From the NCBI RefSeq assembly GCF_902522795.1, contig NZ_CABYWZ010000008.1, forward strand, positions 1-62,494: a DNA stretch of 62,494 bases, read 5' to 3'. This stretch comes from an uncultured Prochlorococcus sp. Its GTDB lineage: Bacteria; Cyanobacteriota; Cyanobacteriia; PCC-6307; Cyanobiaceae. Numbering within the stretch: position 1 is the first letter of the stretch; every line of letters starts with the position of its first letter. The position numbers and the translations under genes are program-made. Positions 1 through 6,643 of the stretch are shown piece after piece. The notes under the pieces were generated by a model. The model was not told where the DNA came from, did no database searches, and was given only the letters and a program-made list of their open reading frames with translations.

Positions 1-1
1 T

Positions 2-142
2 AATAGAGATGAAGTTAATGAAATGATTGAATCAGCATTAAGGAGACATAATAGAAGATCTACAATAATATCAAGCGTACTTGGCTGGATCTTAATTGGA
101 GGTTATTCGTTTGGACTTTTTCAAGCAGTTCAAAATGTCTAA
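2..142 (+). CDS. C-terminal part of a small membrane protein (partial)
   Basis: An open frame runs in from the left edge and ends at TAA 140-142, giving about 46 residues. A charged stretch rich in Glu, Arg and His is followed by a hydrophobic helix (around the motif LGWILIGG) and a short tail. It could also be complete from the ATG at 23. Either way it looks like a one-helix membrane protein with a cytoplasmic basic segment. I do not recognise the family. The frame is chosen because it stays open to the edge and has ordinary codon use. Confidence 0.5.
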   Translation, partial: NRDEVNEMIESALRRHNRRSTIISSVLGWILIGGYSFGLFQAVQNV

Positions 143-205
143 TTAATCTTTTCTTTAAATAAGAACTTCCTAAATGATAAATTAATATAAGACTAATTAT
201 TTTTT

Positions 206-427
206 ATGAGAGAATATATTAAGGCAAATCTTACAGTGATAAGAAAATATTTAAAAAAACGAAAAAAGTATACATCAAAATTAAATAATGCTTCGATAAT
301 GGAAGAATTTAAAGAATGGAGCAAAGATCCATTACCTGAGACAGAATCAATATGGACTTTACCTGACTTAACGAGGAATGAGAGACTAAAAAATTTTTGT
401 CGTTCAATTAAGAAGGAAATAAGATAA
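206..427 (+). CDS. Hypothetical protein, 73 aa
   Basis: A short, strongly basic protein (many Lys/Arg in the first 30 residues) with no membrane segment or signal peptide. The central stretch contains the pattern EEFKEWSKDPLPETES and then a charged helix. ATG start with no clear Shine-Dalgarno. I do not recognise it. It faces the convergent small membrane protein that ends at 432, which leaves almost no gap. Probably a real lineage-specific gene because it fills the space between two other genes, but no function can be given. Confidence 0.5.
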   Translation: MREYIKANLTVIRKYLKKRKKYTSKLNNASIMEEFKEWSKDPLPETESIWTLPDLTRNERLKNFCRSIKKEIR

Positions 428-431
428 GTTT

Positions 432-590
432 TTAACTACCTAGTTGAATATGATTTACCTTTAAGTAAAAATAACCCGCAAATCCAACTATATTCAAAAT
501 TACAACGAAAATCCAAGCTCCAATTGGCTGATTAGAATCAAATTTTTTTATTTTAACTTTTTCCTTTAGTCTTTCAATATATTTAGCCAT
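432..590 (-). CDS. Small single-helix membrane protein, 52 aa
   Basis: Reading the minus strand from ATG 588-590 gives a basic N-terminus (starts MAKYIERLKEK), a helix-breaking linker with NQPIGAW, a hydrophobic helix (IFVVILNIVGFAGYFYL) and a short polar tail. The pattern is that of small cyanobacterial proteins with one thylakoid or plasma-membrane helix, and I infer that location only from hydrophobicity. It is convergent with the 206-427 gene and divergent from the peroxiredoxin promoter region. No known photosystem subunit matches it by eye. Confidence 0.6.
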   Translation of the reverse strand: MAKYIERLKEKVKIKKFDSNQPIGAWIFVVILNIVGFAGYFYLKVNHIQLGS

Positions 591-808
591 AATTAAAAAT
601 ATTAAAAAGAATATTTCTAATTATAGAGAGTTAAATTTTAAGGAATCTTAAAAAAAATAAAATTTCTTAATTCGAATTTTTATTGTCAAGCCTGTTAATG
701 GGATATTTAATTAACTCCTTTTTGAGATTTTTTAAAAGCTTATTGTGATTCAAAATTGTAAATTTCCTAGTAAAGGAATAATGCCATTTCATTGAATTAA
801 AAAAAAAC

Positions 809-838
809 TTGCTAATTCATTATTAATAAAATTATAAT
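809..838 (+). promoter_or_regulatory. Predicted sigma70-type promoter of the peroxiredoxin gene
   Basis: TTGCTA (809-814) and a perfect TATAAT (833-838) are separated by 18 bp, 52 bp before the peroxiredoxin ATG. The expected transcription start is near 845. This is a sequence match only. Confidence 0.55.
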
Positions 839-847
839 ACTTATTAC

Positions 848-860
848 GGTCAAACAGACC
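848..860. repeat. Inverted repeat just downstream of the peroxiredoxin promoter
   Basis: GGTCAAACAGACC has perfect 4-bp arms (GGTC/GACC) around a 5-base centre. It falls at about +3 to +15 relative to the predicted start. Its position would suit an operator or a 5'-UTR hairpin, but arms this short can occur by chance. Confidence 0.3.
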
Positions 861-890
861 ATACATAATTTAAATAAGGACAAATTTTTC

Positions 891-1475
891 ATGAGCTTAA
901 AAGTAGGCCAAGAAGCACCAGACTTTAGTGCTACAGCAGTATATGATCAAGAGTTTAAGGAGATTACACTTTCAGGTCTAAGAGGTAAATGGGTTGTTCT
1001 ATTCTTTTACCCACTAGATTTTACATTTGTATGTCCTACTGAAATCACAGCATTTAGTGATAGATACCAAGATTTCTCGGCACTTAATACGGAAATACTT
1101 GGTGTATCAGTTGATAGCAAGCACTGTCATTTGGCTTGGATACAAACCCCAAGAAATGAAGGTGGTATAGGTGATATTAACTATCCGTTAGTTTCTGACT
1201 TAAAGAGAGAAATTTGCCAGGCTTACAATGTTCTAAATGATGATGGGGAGGCTGATAGAGGTTTATTTCTTATCAATCCCGAAGGAGTAGTTATGCATAC
1301 AACTGTTAACAAGGCTCCTGTAGGTAGAAATGTTGATGAAACGCTAAGGATTCTTCAAGGCTATCAATACGTTGCGGCAAACCCCGATGAAGTGTGTCCA
1401 GCAAACTGGACCCCCGGGGAGAAAACAATGTTAGAGGACCCAAAAGGTAGTAAGGAATATTTTTCTGCGCTATAG
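891..1475 (+). CDS. 2-Cys peroxiredoxin (typical, AhpC/Prx1 type)
   Basis: A 194-residue thiol peroxidase that reduces H2O2 and organic peroxides using thioredoxin-type donors. The peroxidatic cysteine C48 sits in the hallmark FTFVCPTE motif and the resolving cysteine C169 in EVCPANW near the C-terminus, so both redox cysteines of a typical 2-Cys enzyme are present. The C-terminal YF-containing tail (KEYFSAL) resembles the extension seen in peroxide-sensitive types. Length is normal. Start at ATG 891 follows an AAGGA Shine-Dalgarno 10 bases upstream. In cyanobacteria this class protects the photosynthetic apparatus. Its own promoter and an inverted repeat lie upstream. Confidence 0.95.
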   Translation: MSLKVGQEAPDFSATAVYDQEFKEITLSGLRGKWVVLFFYPLDFTFVCPTEITAFSDRYQDFSALNTEILGVSVDSKHCHLAWIQTPRNEGGIGDINYPLVSDLKREICQAYNVLNDDGEADRGLFLINPEGVVMHTTVNKAPVGRNVDETLRILQGYQYVAANPDEVCPANWTPGEKTMLEDPKGSKEYFSAL

Positions 1476-1490
1476 GAGAATTAGAAACAT

Positions 1491-2243
1491 TTAAATAAGT
1501 AATGAGTAGTAAATAACTATAAAAAAATAAAAAATAAATATATTCAAAAAGGGGATAAAATCCTCTTTTTGAGGTTTGGGCACGATCCAATCGCTCAAAT
1601 TAGTTTTATATGATAAAAAGGACCACGTATAAAAAGAAATTTCTATTGCGACTAGGATAAAAAGATTAATTAAATTTAGGTCATTTAAACGAAAATATCT
1701 ATAAATATGAAACTGATCATCAACACTAATATTAATAATTTGAAGATGCCAAAGATAGAGAGAAATCAAAATAAAATTTACCAATATTATTTTTTTTAAA
1801 AGAAACCTAGATTTCTTAAAAATTAATAGGATAGAAATTAAAAATATGAAAAAACATAACTGTGTAATACCCGGTTTTGGAACATTAATTCCTTCAAGAA
1901 ATAAATTAATTATAAGATCAAAATTTATATATATATAATCAGCTATTAAGAAAGAGAGAAATATTAAATTTATTGCTACTAAGAATAATAATCTTTTTCC
2001 TTTAATTATTTTTTTACTATGGATTTTATCCTTAGTAAAACTATAATCTGTATAGTTTTTTAAAGAGTTTATATACACCAAAGATGGACATATTGCTCCG
2101 CTCAAATAGTAAAGGATTAAATAAAAGGAAATATCATTATTATTGAGTGAATACAAATTAAACCATTGTTTTTGTACAAATGGAAGAATAAGTAAAAATG
2201 AAAGTGTAACTAATAACTTCGTTGTATTGTTTTTAATTATCAA
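1491..2243 (-). CDS. Hypothetical multi-pass membrane protein, 250 aa
   Basis: A hydrophobic protein with about six or seven predicted membrane helices. Helices begin right after the start, around residues 40-55, 85-105, 125-145, 150-170, 195-215 and at the extreme C-terminus (ending in FFIVIYYSLLI). A loop near the C-terminus carries LSDWIVPKPQKEDFIP, which looks like a conserved cytosolic segment. I do not recognise the family. It sits between the peroxiredoxin (convergent) and the FtsH-like gene (same strand, 33 bp away), and could be cotranscribed with the latter. Confidence 0.6.
   Translation of the reverse strand: MIIKNNTTKLLVTLSFLLILPFVQKQWFNLYSLNNNDISFYLILYYLSGAICPSLVYINSLKNYTDYSFTKDKIHSKKIIKGKRLLFLVAINLIFLSFLIADYIYINFDLIINLFLEGINVPKPGITQLCFFIFLISILLIFKKSRFLLKKIILVNFILISLYLWHLQIINISVDDQFHIYRYFRLNDLNLINLFILVAIEISFYTWSFLSYKTNLSDWIVPKPQKEDFIPFLNIFIFYFFIVIYYSLLI
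1544..1572. terminator. Strong hairpin at the convergent 3' ends of the peroxiredoxin and the 1491-2243 gene
   Basis: TCAAAAAGGGGAT pairs with ATCCTCTTTTTGA around a 3-base AAA loop, giving 13 pairs with one G-T wobble. The A-rich left arm and T-rich right arm let it work as an intrinsic terminator in either direction. It lies inside the last codons of the minus-strand gene and about 70 bases beyond the peroxiredoxin stop. Confidence 0.55.
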
Positions 2244-2276
2244 GAAAATATTTTTTTTTAATTTAAAACAATTAAA

Positions 2277-4031
2277 TCAAACTTTCAATAATTTAGAAGT
2301 TGTTAATTTAAAAACTTTTTTATCTATAGTTTCTTTATTTAAAAGTATATCAACTAATTTATCTAGTAAGACTCTATTCTTTTTTAATATTTTTATTGAA
2401 TTATTTAATGAAATTTTAGAAATTTTTATGATTTCATTATCTATTCTAGAACTGGTATTTTCTGCTATGAGAGGTTTTCTTCTAAATAATCCATCTCCTA
2501 AATACATTTCATTATTATCAGAATCCATTGAAATTGGACCAATAATGGAAAATCCATATTTTGTAACCATTTCCCTTACGATATTTGTCGCATAAGAGAT
2601 ATCTTTTAAGGAGCATTGTGTAATTTCACCTTCTCCAAAAACTATCGTTTCTGCTGCTCTTCCAGCTAGAGCAATTTCAATTTTTGAATATAATAATTTT
2701 TTTGAAATCAAGCCACTAGAAATTACATCTTCGTCAGGACATATTTTTGTATATCCTCCTAAAGATCCAGATCTAGGTAAGATCGTAATTTTATCGACTG
2801 ATTCAATTCCATTTCTCACAGCAGATACAATCGCTCTGCCTACCTCGTTATAAGCAATAATTTTTTTCATATTTGGAGAAGTTATTAATGAACTTCTCAG
2901 GCCAATAGTAATTTTATCAAGAGCATTTTCTATATGAAGATCACTGATTAATTTAGATTCATCTCTTGCACAGTGAATAGCACTCTCGTTCATCAAATTT
3001 GCAAGATCTGCTCCCGAAAATCCAACTGTTCTAGACGCCCAATATCCTAAGTCAACTTCACTTGAAAGTGGTTTAGAAAGTGAGTGAACTGAAAGAATTT
3101 TTTTTCTTCCATCTAAATCTGGAAGCAGAACTTCAATTTTTCTATCAAATCTACCTGGTCTTAATAATGCTGCATCCAAAATATCTGGTCTATTTGTTGC
3201 TGCTAAAACAATAATCCCAGAATTATCAGCAAAACCATCTAATTCAGTTAGAAGCTGATTAAGGGTTTGTTCTCTTTCATCATTTCCACCTCCGATCCCA
3301 GAGCCTCTTTGCCTACCAATGGAATCAATTTCATCAATAAAAATTATACAAGGAGATTTTTCCTTAGCCTTAGAGAATAGATCACGAACTCGGCTTGCTC
3401 CAACACCAACAAAAAGTTCTACAAACTCTGATGCCGATATTGAGAGAAAAGGCACTCCTGATTCACCAGCAATTGCTTTAGCTAATAATGTTTTACCTGT
3501 TCCTGGTGGGCCTATTAATAGAACTCCCTTAGGAACTTTTGCTCCAAGATTTTCAAATTTCTTTGGTTCTTTCAAAAATGTTATTACCTCTTTTAATTCC
3601 TCAGCGGCTTCAGGGACCCCAGCTACATCATCGAATCTCGTTTCTACATCATCAATAGTTACAAATTTAGCTTGATTTTTGGTAAAACCAAAAGCTCTGG
3701 AAGCCAATTTTGATGTACTCCTAAGGATTAAGACTATAGCTAATATGAAAATCAGGAAAAGACTTATTGAAGCAAATGAATTAGCGGCTGAGGCTTCTTT
3801 TCTACTATTGTTAATAGTTAGATCTACTTTATATTCAGTAGCCTTTTCAAGGATTAATTGATCGTTGTAAAGGATAGGTATTTTAAATTTATCGCCATTT
3901 TTGTATAGAACATCAATTTCTCTCTGTCTAGGATAGAAAAATATTGATTCTATTTTCCCCGTCTCTATATCTTCTAGAAGATCCGAATAACTTGATTTAG
4001 AATCTGAATATGAGAATTTTGATCTAAACAC
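2277..4031 (-). CDS. FtsH-family AAA protein, predicted protease-inactive
   Basis: 584 residues with clear FtsH architecture: a short non-cytosolic region (1-85), one membrane helix (about 88-104), the AAA ATPase domain and the peptidase-like domain. ATPase motifs are intact: Walker A GPPGTGKT 174-181, Walker B IIFIDEID 229-236, second region of homology RPGRFDR 291-297. The zinc site is not: the family motif HEXGH reads N395-E396-V397-G398-R399, so both zinc histidines are gone, although the distal Asp (D477) is kept. The normal first membrane helix is also absent, because the GTG start comes two codons after an in-frame stop. I infer an FtsHi-like unfoldase, chaperone or regulatory partner of active FtsH subunits. 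Family call is secure and loss of proteolysis very likely. Confidence 0.85.
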   Translation of the reverse strand: MFRSKFSYSDSKSSYSDLLEDIETGKIESIFFYPRQREIDVLYKNGDKFKIPILYNDQLILEKATEYKVDLTINNSRKEASAANSFASISLFLIFILAIVLILRSTSKLASRAFGFTKNQAKFVTIDDVETRFDDVAGVPEAAEELKEVITFLKEPKKFENLGAKVPKGVLLIGPPGTGKTLLAKAIAGESGVPFLSISASEFVELFVGVGASRVRDLFSKAKEKSPCIIFIDEIDSIGRQRGSGIGGGNDEREQTLNQLLTELDGFADNSGIIVLAATNRPDILDAALLRPGRFDRKIEVLLPDLDGRKKILSVHSLSKPLSSEVDLGYWASRTVGFSGADLANLMNESAIHCARDESKLISDLHIENALDKITIGLRSSLITSPNMKKIIAYNEVGRAIVSAVRNGIESVDKITILPRSGSLGGYTKICPDEDVISSGLISKKLLYSKIEIALAGRAAETIVFGEGEITQCSLKDISYATNIVREMVTKYGFSIIGPISMDSDNNEMYLGDGLFRRKPLIAENTSSRIDNEIIKISKISLNNSIKILKKNRVLLDKLVDILLNKETIDKKVFKLTTSKLLKV

Positions 4032-4110
4032 TAATCTTTACAAGTGATTAATAAAGCATATATGCTTATTTAAAAAATTGAGGTATATAAACAAAATATA
4101 CTCAAAAGTT

Positions 4111-4140
4111 TTGGAGATAACCAGTTAAGGGTTATATTAT
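4111..4140 (+). promoter_or_regulatory. Predicted promoter of rpmF
   Basis: TTGGAG (4111-4116) lies upstream of two overlapping -10-like hexamers, TATATT (4133-4138, 16-bp spacer) and TATTAT (4135-4140, 18-bp spacer), in the divergent gap between the FtsH-like gene and rpmF. Sequence match only. Confidence 0.4.
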
Positions 4141-4162
4141 TATAAGGAAATAAAGAAACAGA

Positions 4163-4336
4163 ATGGCTGTACCAAAGAAGAAAAAATCAAAGAGCAAAAG
4201 GAACCAAAGACATGCTGTTTGGAAAGGGAAAGCAGCAATAGCAGCTCAAAAAGCTATATCTTTAGGTAAATCAGTTTTAACTGGGAAAGCTCAAGGATTT
4301 GTTTATCCTATAGAAGAAGAAGAAGAAGAAGAATAG
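4163..4336 (+). CDS. rpmF: 50S ribosomal protein L32
   Basis: A 57-residue basic protein starting [20 protein letters not shown], the typical L32 N-terminus of cyanobacteria and plastids, a component of the large ribosomal subunit. The C-terminus is odd: it ends in a run of seven Glu encoded by a tandem GAA repeat (about 4313-4333). The four-cysteine zinc ribbon of some L32 proteins is absent, as in other cyanobacteria. Monocistronic, divergent from the FtsH-like gene, with its stop 3 bp from the convergent DUF565 gene. Confidence 0.95.
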   Translation: MAVPKKKKSKSKRNQRHAVWKGKAAIAAQKAISLGKSVLTGKAQGFVYPIEEEEEEE

Positions 4337-4339
4337 CTT

Positions 4340-4666
4340 TTAAGACCCTAATTTAAATGCTTCGAGTATAACAGCATAAATTGCACCAATTCTTAATTTA
4401 TCAACTACGTTCCATAGATAATAAAACCTTGAATTTGAGACGGGTTTAATCCTTATAATAATTTCAATAAAAATAATAATTATTGGGACCATTATCAACT
4501 CATTTTTACCTTCAGATATAAATTTTGTAATAAAATTTGCGAACAAAAAATAACCTGTCAAAACAGAAATAAGACCAATAGATTTTGTTCTCCAAGTATC
4601 ACTTAGAAAACCAAAAAATAAATTATTTAACTGGAAGGTAATTCTTGAAAAATTAGTTTTTTGCAT
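4340..4666 (-). CDS. DUF565 / Ycf20-like membrane protein
   Basis: 108 residues with three or so hydrophobic helices (about 30-50, 55-75 and 90-105). The pattern SDTWRTKSIGLISVLTGYFL near residues 22-41 and YYLWNVVDKLRIGAIYAV near the C-terminus resemble the DUF565 family, which includes the plastid Ycf20 proteins. Plant Ycf20-like proteins have been linked to non-photochemical quenching, but the molecular function is unknown. It overlaps the upstream HAD gene by 14 bp on the same strand, so the two are probably translationally coupled. Confidence 0.65.
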   Translation of the reverse strand: MQKTNFSRITFQLNNLFFGFLSDTWRTKSIGLISVLTGYFLFANFITKFISEGKNELIMVPIIIIFIEIIIRIKPVSNSRFYYLWNVVDKLRIGAIYAVILEAFKLGS

Positions 4667-5414
4667 TACTAAAAGATACTAAATAATCACATAGAAAGTT
4701 ATAGTCAACATATGATTTTTTCAGTTTAGGGCCTTTAATTACATTTGCCACATTATTCTCATCACCAAGACAATCTAAAATACAATCTAATTTAATATTT
4801 TCATCAAGAAAAATTGGGATATTTGAAGGAACAAAAATTGTAGGCAAATTAGCTGCCAAGGAAGATTTCAATCCTGGAATGGAGTCTTCAAAAACAATTG
4901 AGTTGTTTTTGTTTATACCACTTAATTGGATTGCCTTTAGATATGGTAATGGATTTGGTTTCTTTAATTCAACGTCTTCACTTGAAATAATAAACTCAAA
5001 GGGTTTGAAGCCATTAAAAAGATATTCAACAAGTAGATTGACTTGAATTCTTGAACTTGAAGTAACAATAAATTGTCTTACTTTTTTTCTATGTAATTCA
5101 TTTATTAATCTAAAAACACCAGTTTTTAAACTTACGCAATTTTTTTTTATGATTTCTAAATAATGAAACTGCTTTGTTTCGTGAATCTTGAGAATTAAAT
5201 CTTCTGAGAAATAATCATTATTAGATTTAGCATAATAAGCAATCCTATTTTTGCCCCCATTTATCTTCAGAAGTTTTATATATTTATTAGCGTCCCAATT
5301 CCAATCGATACCAAGGTCTTTGAAAGCATTATTAAAGGCAGGCAAATGAGCCTCTAATTCAGTATTTGCGATGGTACCATCTAAATCCCAATAAACACCC
5401 TCCAGGTATGTCAC
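4653..5414 (-). CDS. HAD-superfamily hydrolase, CbbY/phosphoglucomutase-like
   Basis: A 253-residue haloacid-dehalogenase-type phosphatase or phosphomutase. HAD motif I is WDLDGT with D10 and D12, followed by NTE as in the CbbY/CbbZ/GpmB subgroup. Motif II is the VTSSSR segment (about 118-123), motif III the Lys in ELKKPNPLPY (about 150-158), and motif IV is FEDSIPGL. The substrate is probably a small sugar phosphate and cannot be named from the sequence. It overlaps the downstream DUF565 gene and begins just after psb30 on the same strand. Confidence 0.85.
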   Translation of the reverse strand: MTYLEGVYWDLDGTIANTELEAHLPAFNNAFKDLGIDWNWDANKYIKLLKINGGKNRIAYYAKSNNDYFSEDLILKIHETKQFHYLEIIKKNCVSLKTGVFRLINELHRKKVRQFIVTSSSRIQVNLLVEYLFNGFKPFEFIISSEDVELKKPNPLPYLKAIQLSGINKNNSIVFEDSIPGLKSSLAANLPTIFVPSNIPIFLDENIKLDCILDCLGDENNVANVIKGPKLKKSYVDYNFLCDYLVSFSNAKN

Positions 5415-5429
5415 TAAAAAGAATTTCTT

Positions 5430-5507
5430 TTATTTACGGTAAAATACAAGAGCAATTATTGCTGGTCCCGCTAACGCAACTACGGCTAAAGGAATAAGTG
5501 TTGCCAT
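5430..5507 (-). CDS. psb30: Photosystem II protein Psb30 (Ycf12)
   Basis: A 25-residue peptide, one membrane helix, ending in the Psb30 signature LAGPAIIALVFYRK. It matches the Ycf12 C-terminal half, where the family has LAGPAVIFxLFYRRG. Psb30 is a single-helix subunit at the edge of the photosystem II core near cytochrome b559 and stabilises PSII. This copy lacks about 10 N-terminal residues found in freshwater cyanobacteria, which fits the minimised picocyanobacterial versions. ATG at 5505-5507 is the only usable start. It stands just upstream of the HAD gene. Confidence 0.85.
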   Translation of the reverse strand: MATLIPLAVVALAGPAIIALVFYRK

Positions 5508-5589
5508 GATTAATGAATATGTTTTGTGATACTATTTTTACAAATAAATGACGAAACTGTACTAATACGTTACGAGATTGAATTAAATT

Positions 5590-5937
5590 ATGAAATCATG
5601 GACATGTATAGAAAATTGTGGAGCTTGTTGTAAATTCGACTTGAACGAAAGAAGCAATTTGGCAAACAAACTTAACAAAGAAGATATAGCTTTGATAAAT
5701 TCGATGACGGCTAAAGACGGTTGGTGTAAAAACTTGGACAGAGAAAATAAAAAATGCAAAATTTATGAAACCAGACCTCATTTTTGCAGGGTGAGTGAAT
5801 TTTCAACTTCATTTAAAGGATATTTGAAATCTGGTGATAAATTTTTAATAGATTGCTGCAAACAACATATTTCATCAAATTATGGATACCAAAGTAAAGA
5901 GATGAAAACTTTTAGAATTGCTGTTTCAGGAAAATGA
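5590..5937 (+). CDS. YkgJ-family cysteine-cluster protein
   Basis: A 115-residue protein carrying an N-terminal CIENCGACC motif followed by downstream cysteines in GWCKNLD, KKCKIYE, HFCRVSE and DCCKQH, the arrangement of the YkgJ/UPF0153 family (putative Zn or Fe-S cluster binding). Function of the family is unknown. The stop codon overlaps the ATG of the next gene (ATGA at 5934-5937), so it is coupled to the two GDT1-type transporters, and I infer a metal-related link between them. Confidence 0.85.
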   Translation: MKSWTCIENCGACCKFDLNERSNLANKLNKEDIALINSMTAKDGWCKNLDRENKKCKIYETRPHFCRVSEFSTSFKGYLKSGDKFLIDCCKQHISSNYGYQSKEMKTFRIAVSGK

Positions 5938-6260
5938 ATAGTAAATTAGAAAAAAAAGAAACCAATCTAGAAAAAAGTTTTTTTTCAATATTTTTAACGA
6001 CATTTACAACAATTTTTATTGCTGAACTTGGCGATAAAACTCAGATAGCCACATTAATGCTTTCTGCTGAATCTGGCAGGCCAATAATTGTTTTTCTTGG
6101 AAGTTCTCTAGCATTAATAAGCTCTAGCATAGTAGGAGTACTTATTGGTAAATGGGTATCAAAAAAAATATCTCCTAGCAAATTTGCTTTATTTACTGGT
6201 GCACTAATGATATTGATTAGTATATTTTTAGCTTATGAAACTTTCAAAAATTATTTATAA
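5934..6260 (+). CDS. GDT1/UPF0016-family cation transporter, first half
   Basis: A 108-residue membrane protein with about three helices and one copy of the UPF0016 signature ELGDKT (31-36). The family (yeast Gdt1, human TMEM165, plant PAM71, cyanobacterial Mnx/SynPAM71) moves Mn2+ and Ca2+, and in cyanobacteria exports Mn from the cytosol. Single-chain family members have two such motifs in tandem, while this protein has one and must pair with the next gene product, which carries the other. The charged N-terminal 15 residues are cytosolic. It overlaps the YkgJ gene by 4 bp. Confidence 0.88.
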   Translation: MNSKLEKKETNLEKSFFSIFLTTFTTIFIAELGDKTQIATLMLSAESGRPIIVFLGSSLALISSSIVGVLIGKWVSKKISPSKFALFTGALMILISIFLAYETFKNYL

Positions 6261-6572
6261 ATGGTTTTAAGTTTATTACTATCAACATTTCTAACCGTTT
6301 TCATAGCTGAATTAGGTGACAAAACTCAACTAGCTACTTTAACTATAAGTGGAACTTCAAATAAACCATTAGCAGTTTTTCTAGGATCTTCATCAGCACT
6401 TGTTTTTGCAAGTTTAGTAGGAGCTTTAACAGGTGGTTCTATTTCAAGTTTTTTACCTGAAGTAGTTCTTAAGTCAATAGCGTCCATTACATTTTTTATA
6501 ATTGGTATAAGGCTTTTTATCAACTCTTTCACCATCGAAAAAGAAGAAAAAGAAGAGAAAGAAAATAATTAG
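6261..6572 (+). CDS. GDT1/UPF0016-family cation transporter, second half
   Basis: 103 residues, starting at ATG directly after the TAA of the preceding gene. It has the second copy of the signature, ELGDKT (17-22), in the first helix, two further helices and a highly charged tail of Glu and Lys (last 15 residues). With the neighbour it would reconstitute the two-motif binding site of a Mn2+/Ca2+ transporter as a heterodimer. The two proteins are clearly paralogous around the motif (AELGDKTQxATL in both). Confidence 0.88.
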   Translation: MVLSLLLSTFLTVFIAELGDKTQLATLTISGTSNKPLAVFLGSSSALVFASLVGALTGGSISSFLPEVVLKSIASITFFIIGIRLFINSFTIEKEEKEEKENN

Positions 6573-6643
6573 TTTAAGCTTGGATAATAAGGTGTAATAA
6601 TGAAGTGTATACCCCTAAATTAATTTATAATTTCATTTAGATC

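Larger units (their letters stand above)
591..890. other. 300-bp intergenic region, peroxiredoxin upstream DNA
   Basis: No convincing ORF is seen on either strand in this stretch. It separates the divergent small membrane protein (start at 590) and the peroxiredoxin. It is extremely A+T rich with runs of A and T, and contains the sigma70-type promoter at 809-838 and an inverted repeat at 848-860. It is longer than most gaps in this window, so regulation of the peroxiredoxin or an undetected small RNA are both possible. Confidence 0.5.

Noticed and set aside
2143..2595. 150-codon plus-strand ORF antisense to the FtsH-like gene and membrane gene
   Set aside because: Arises from the complementary strand of coding sequence; hydrophobic Ile/Phe/Leu run without domain features.
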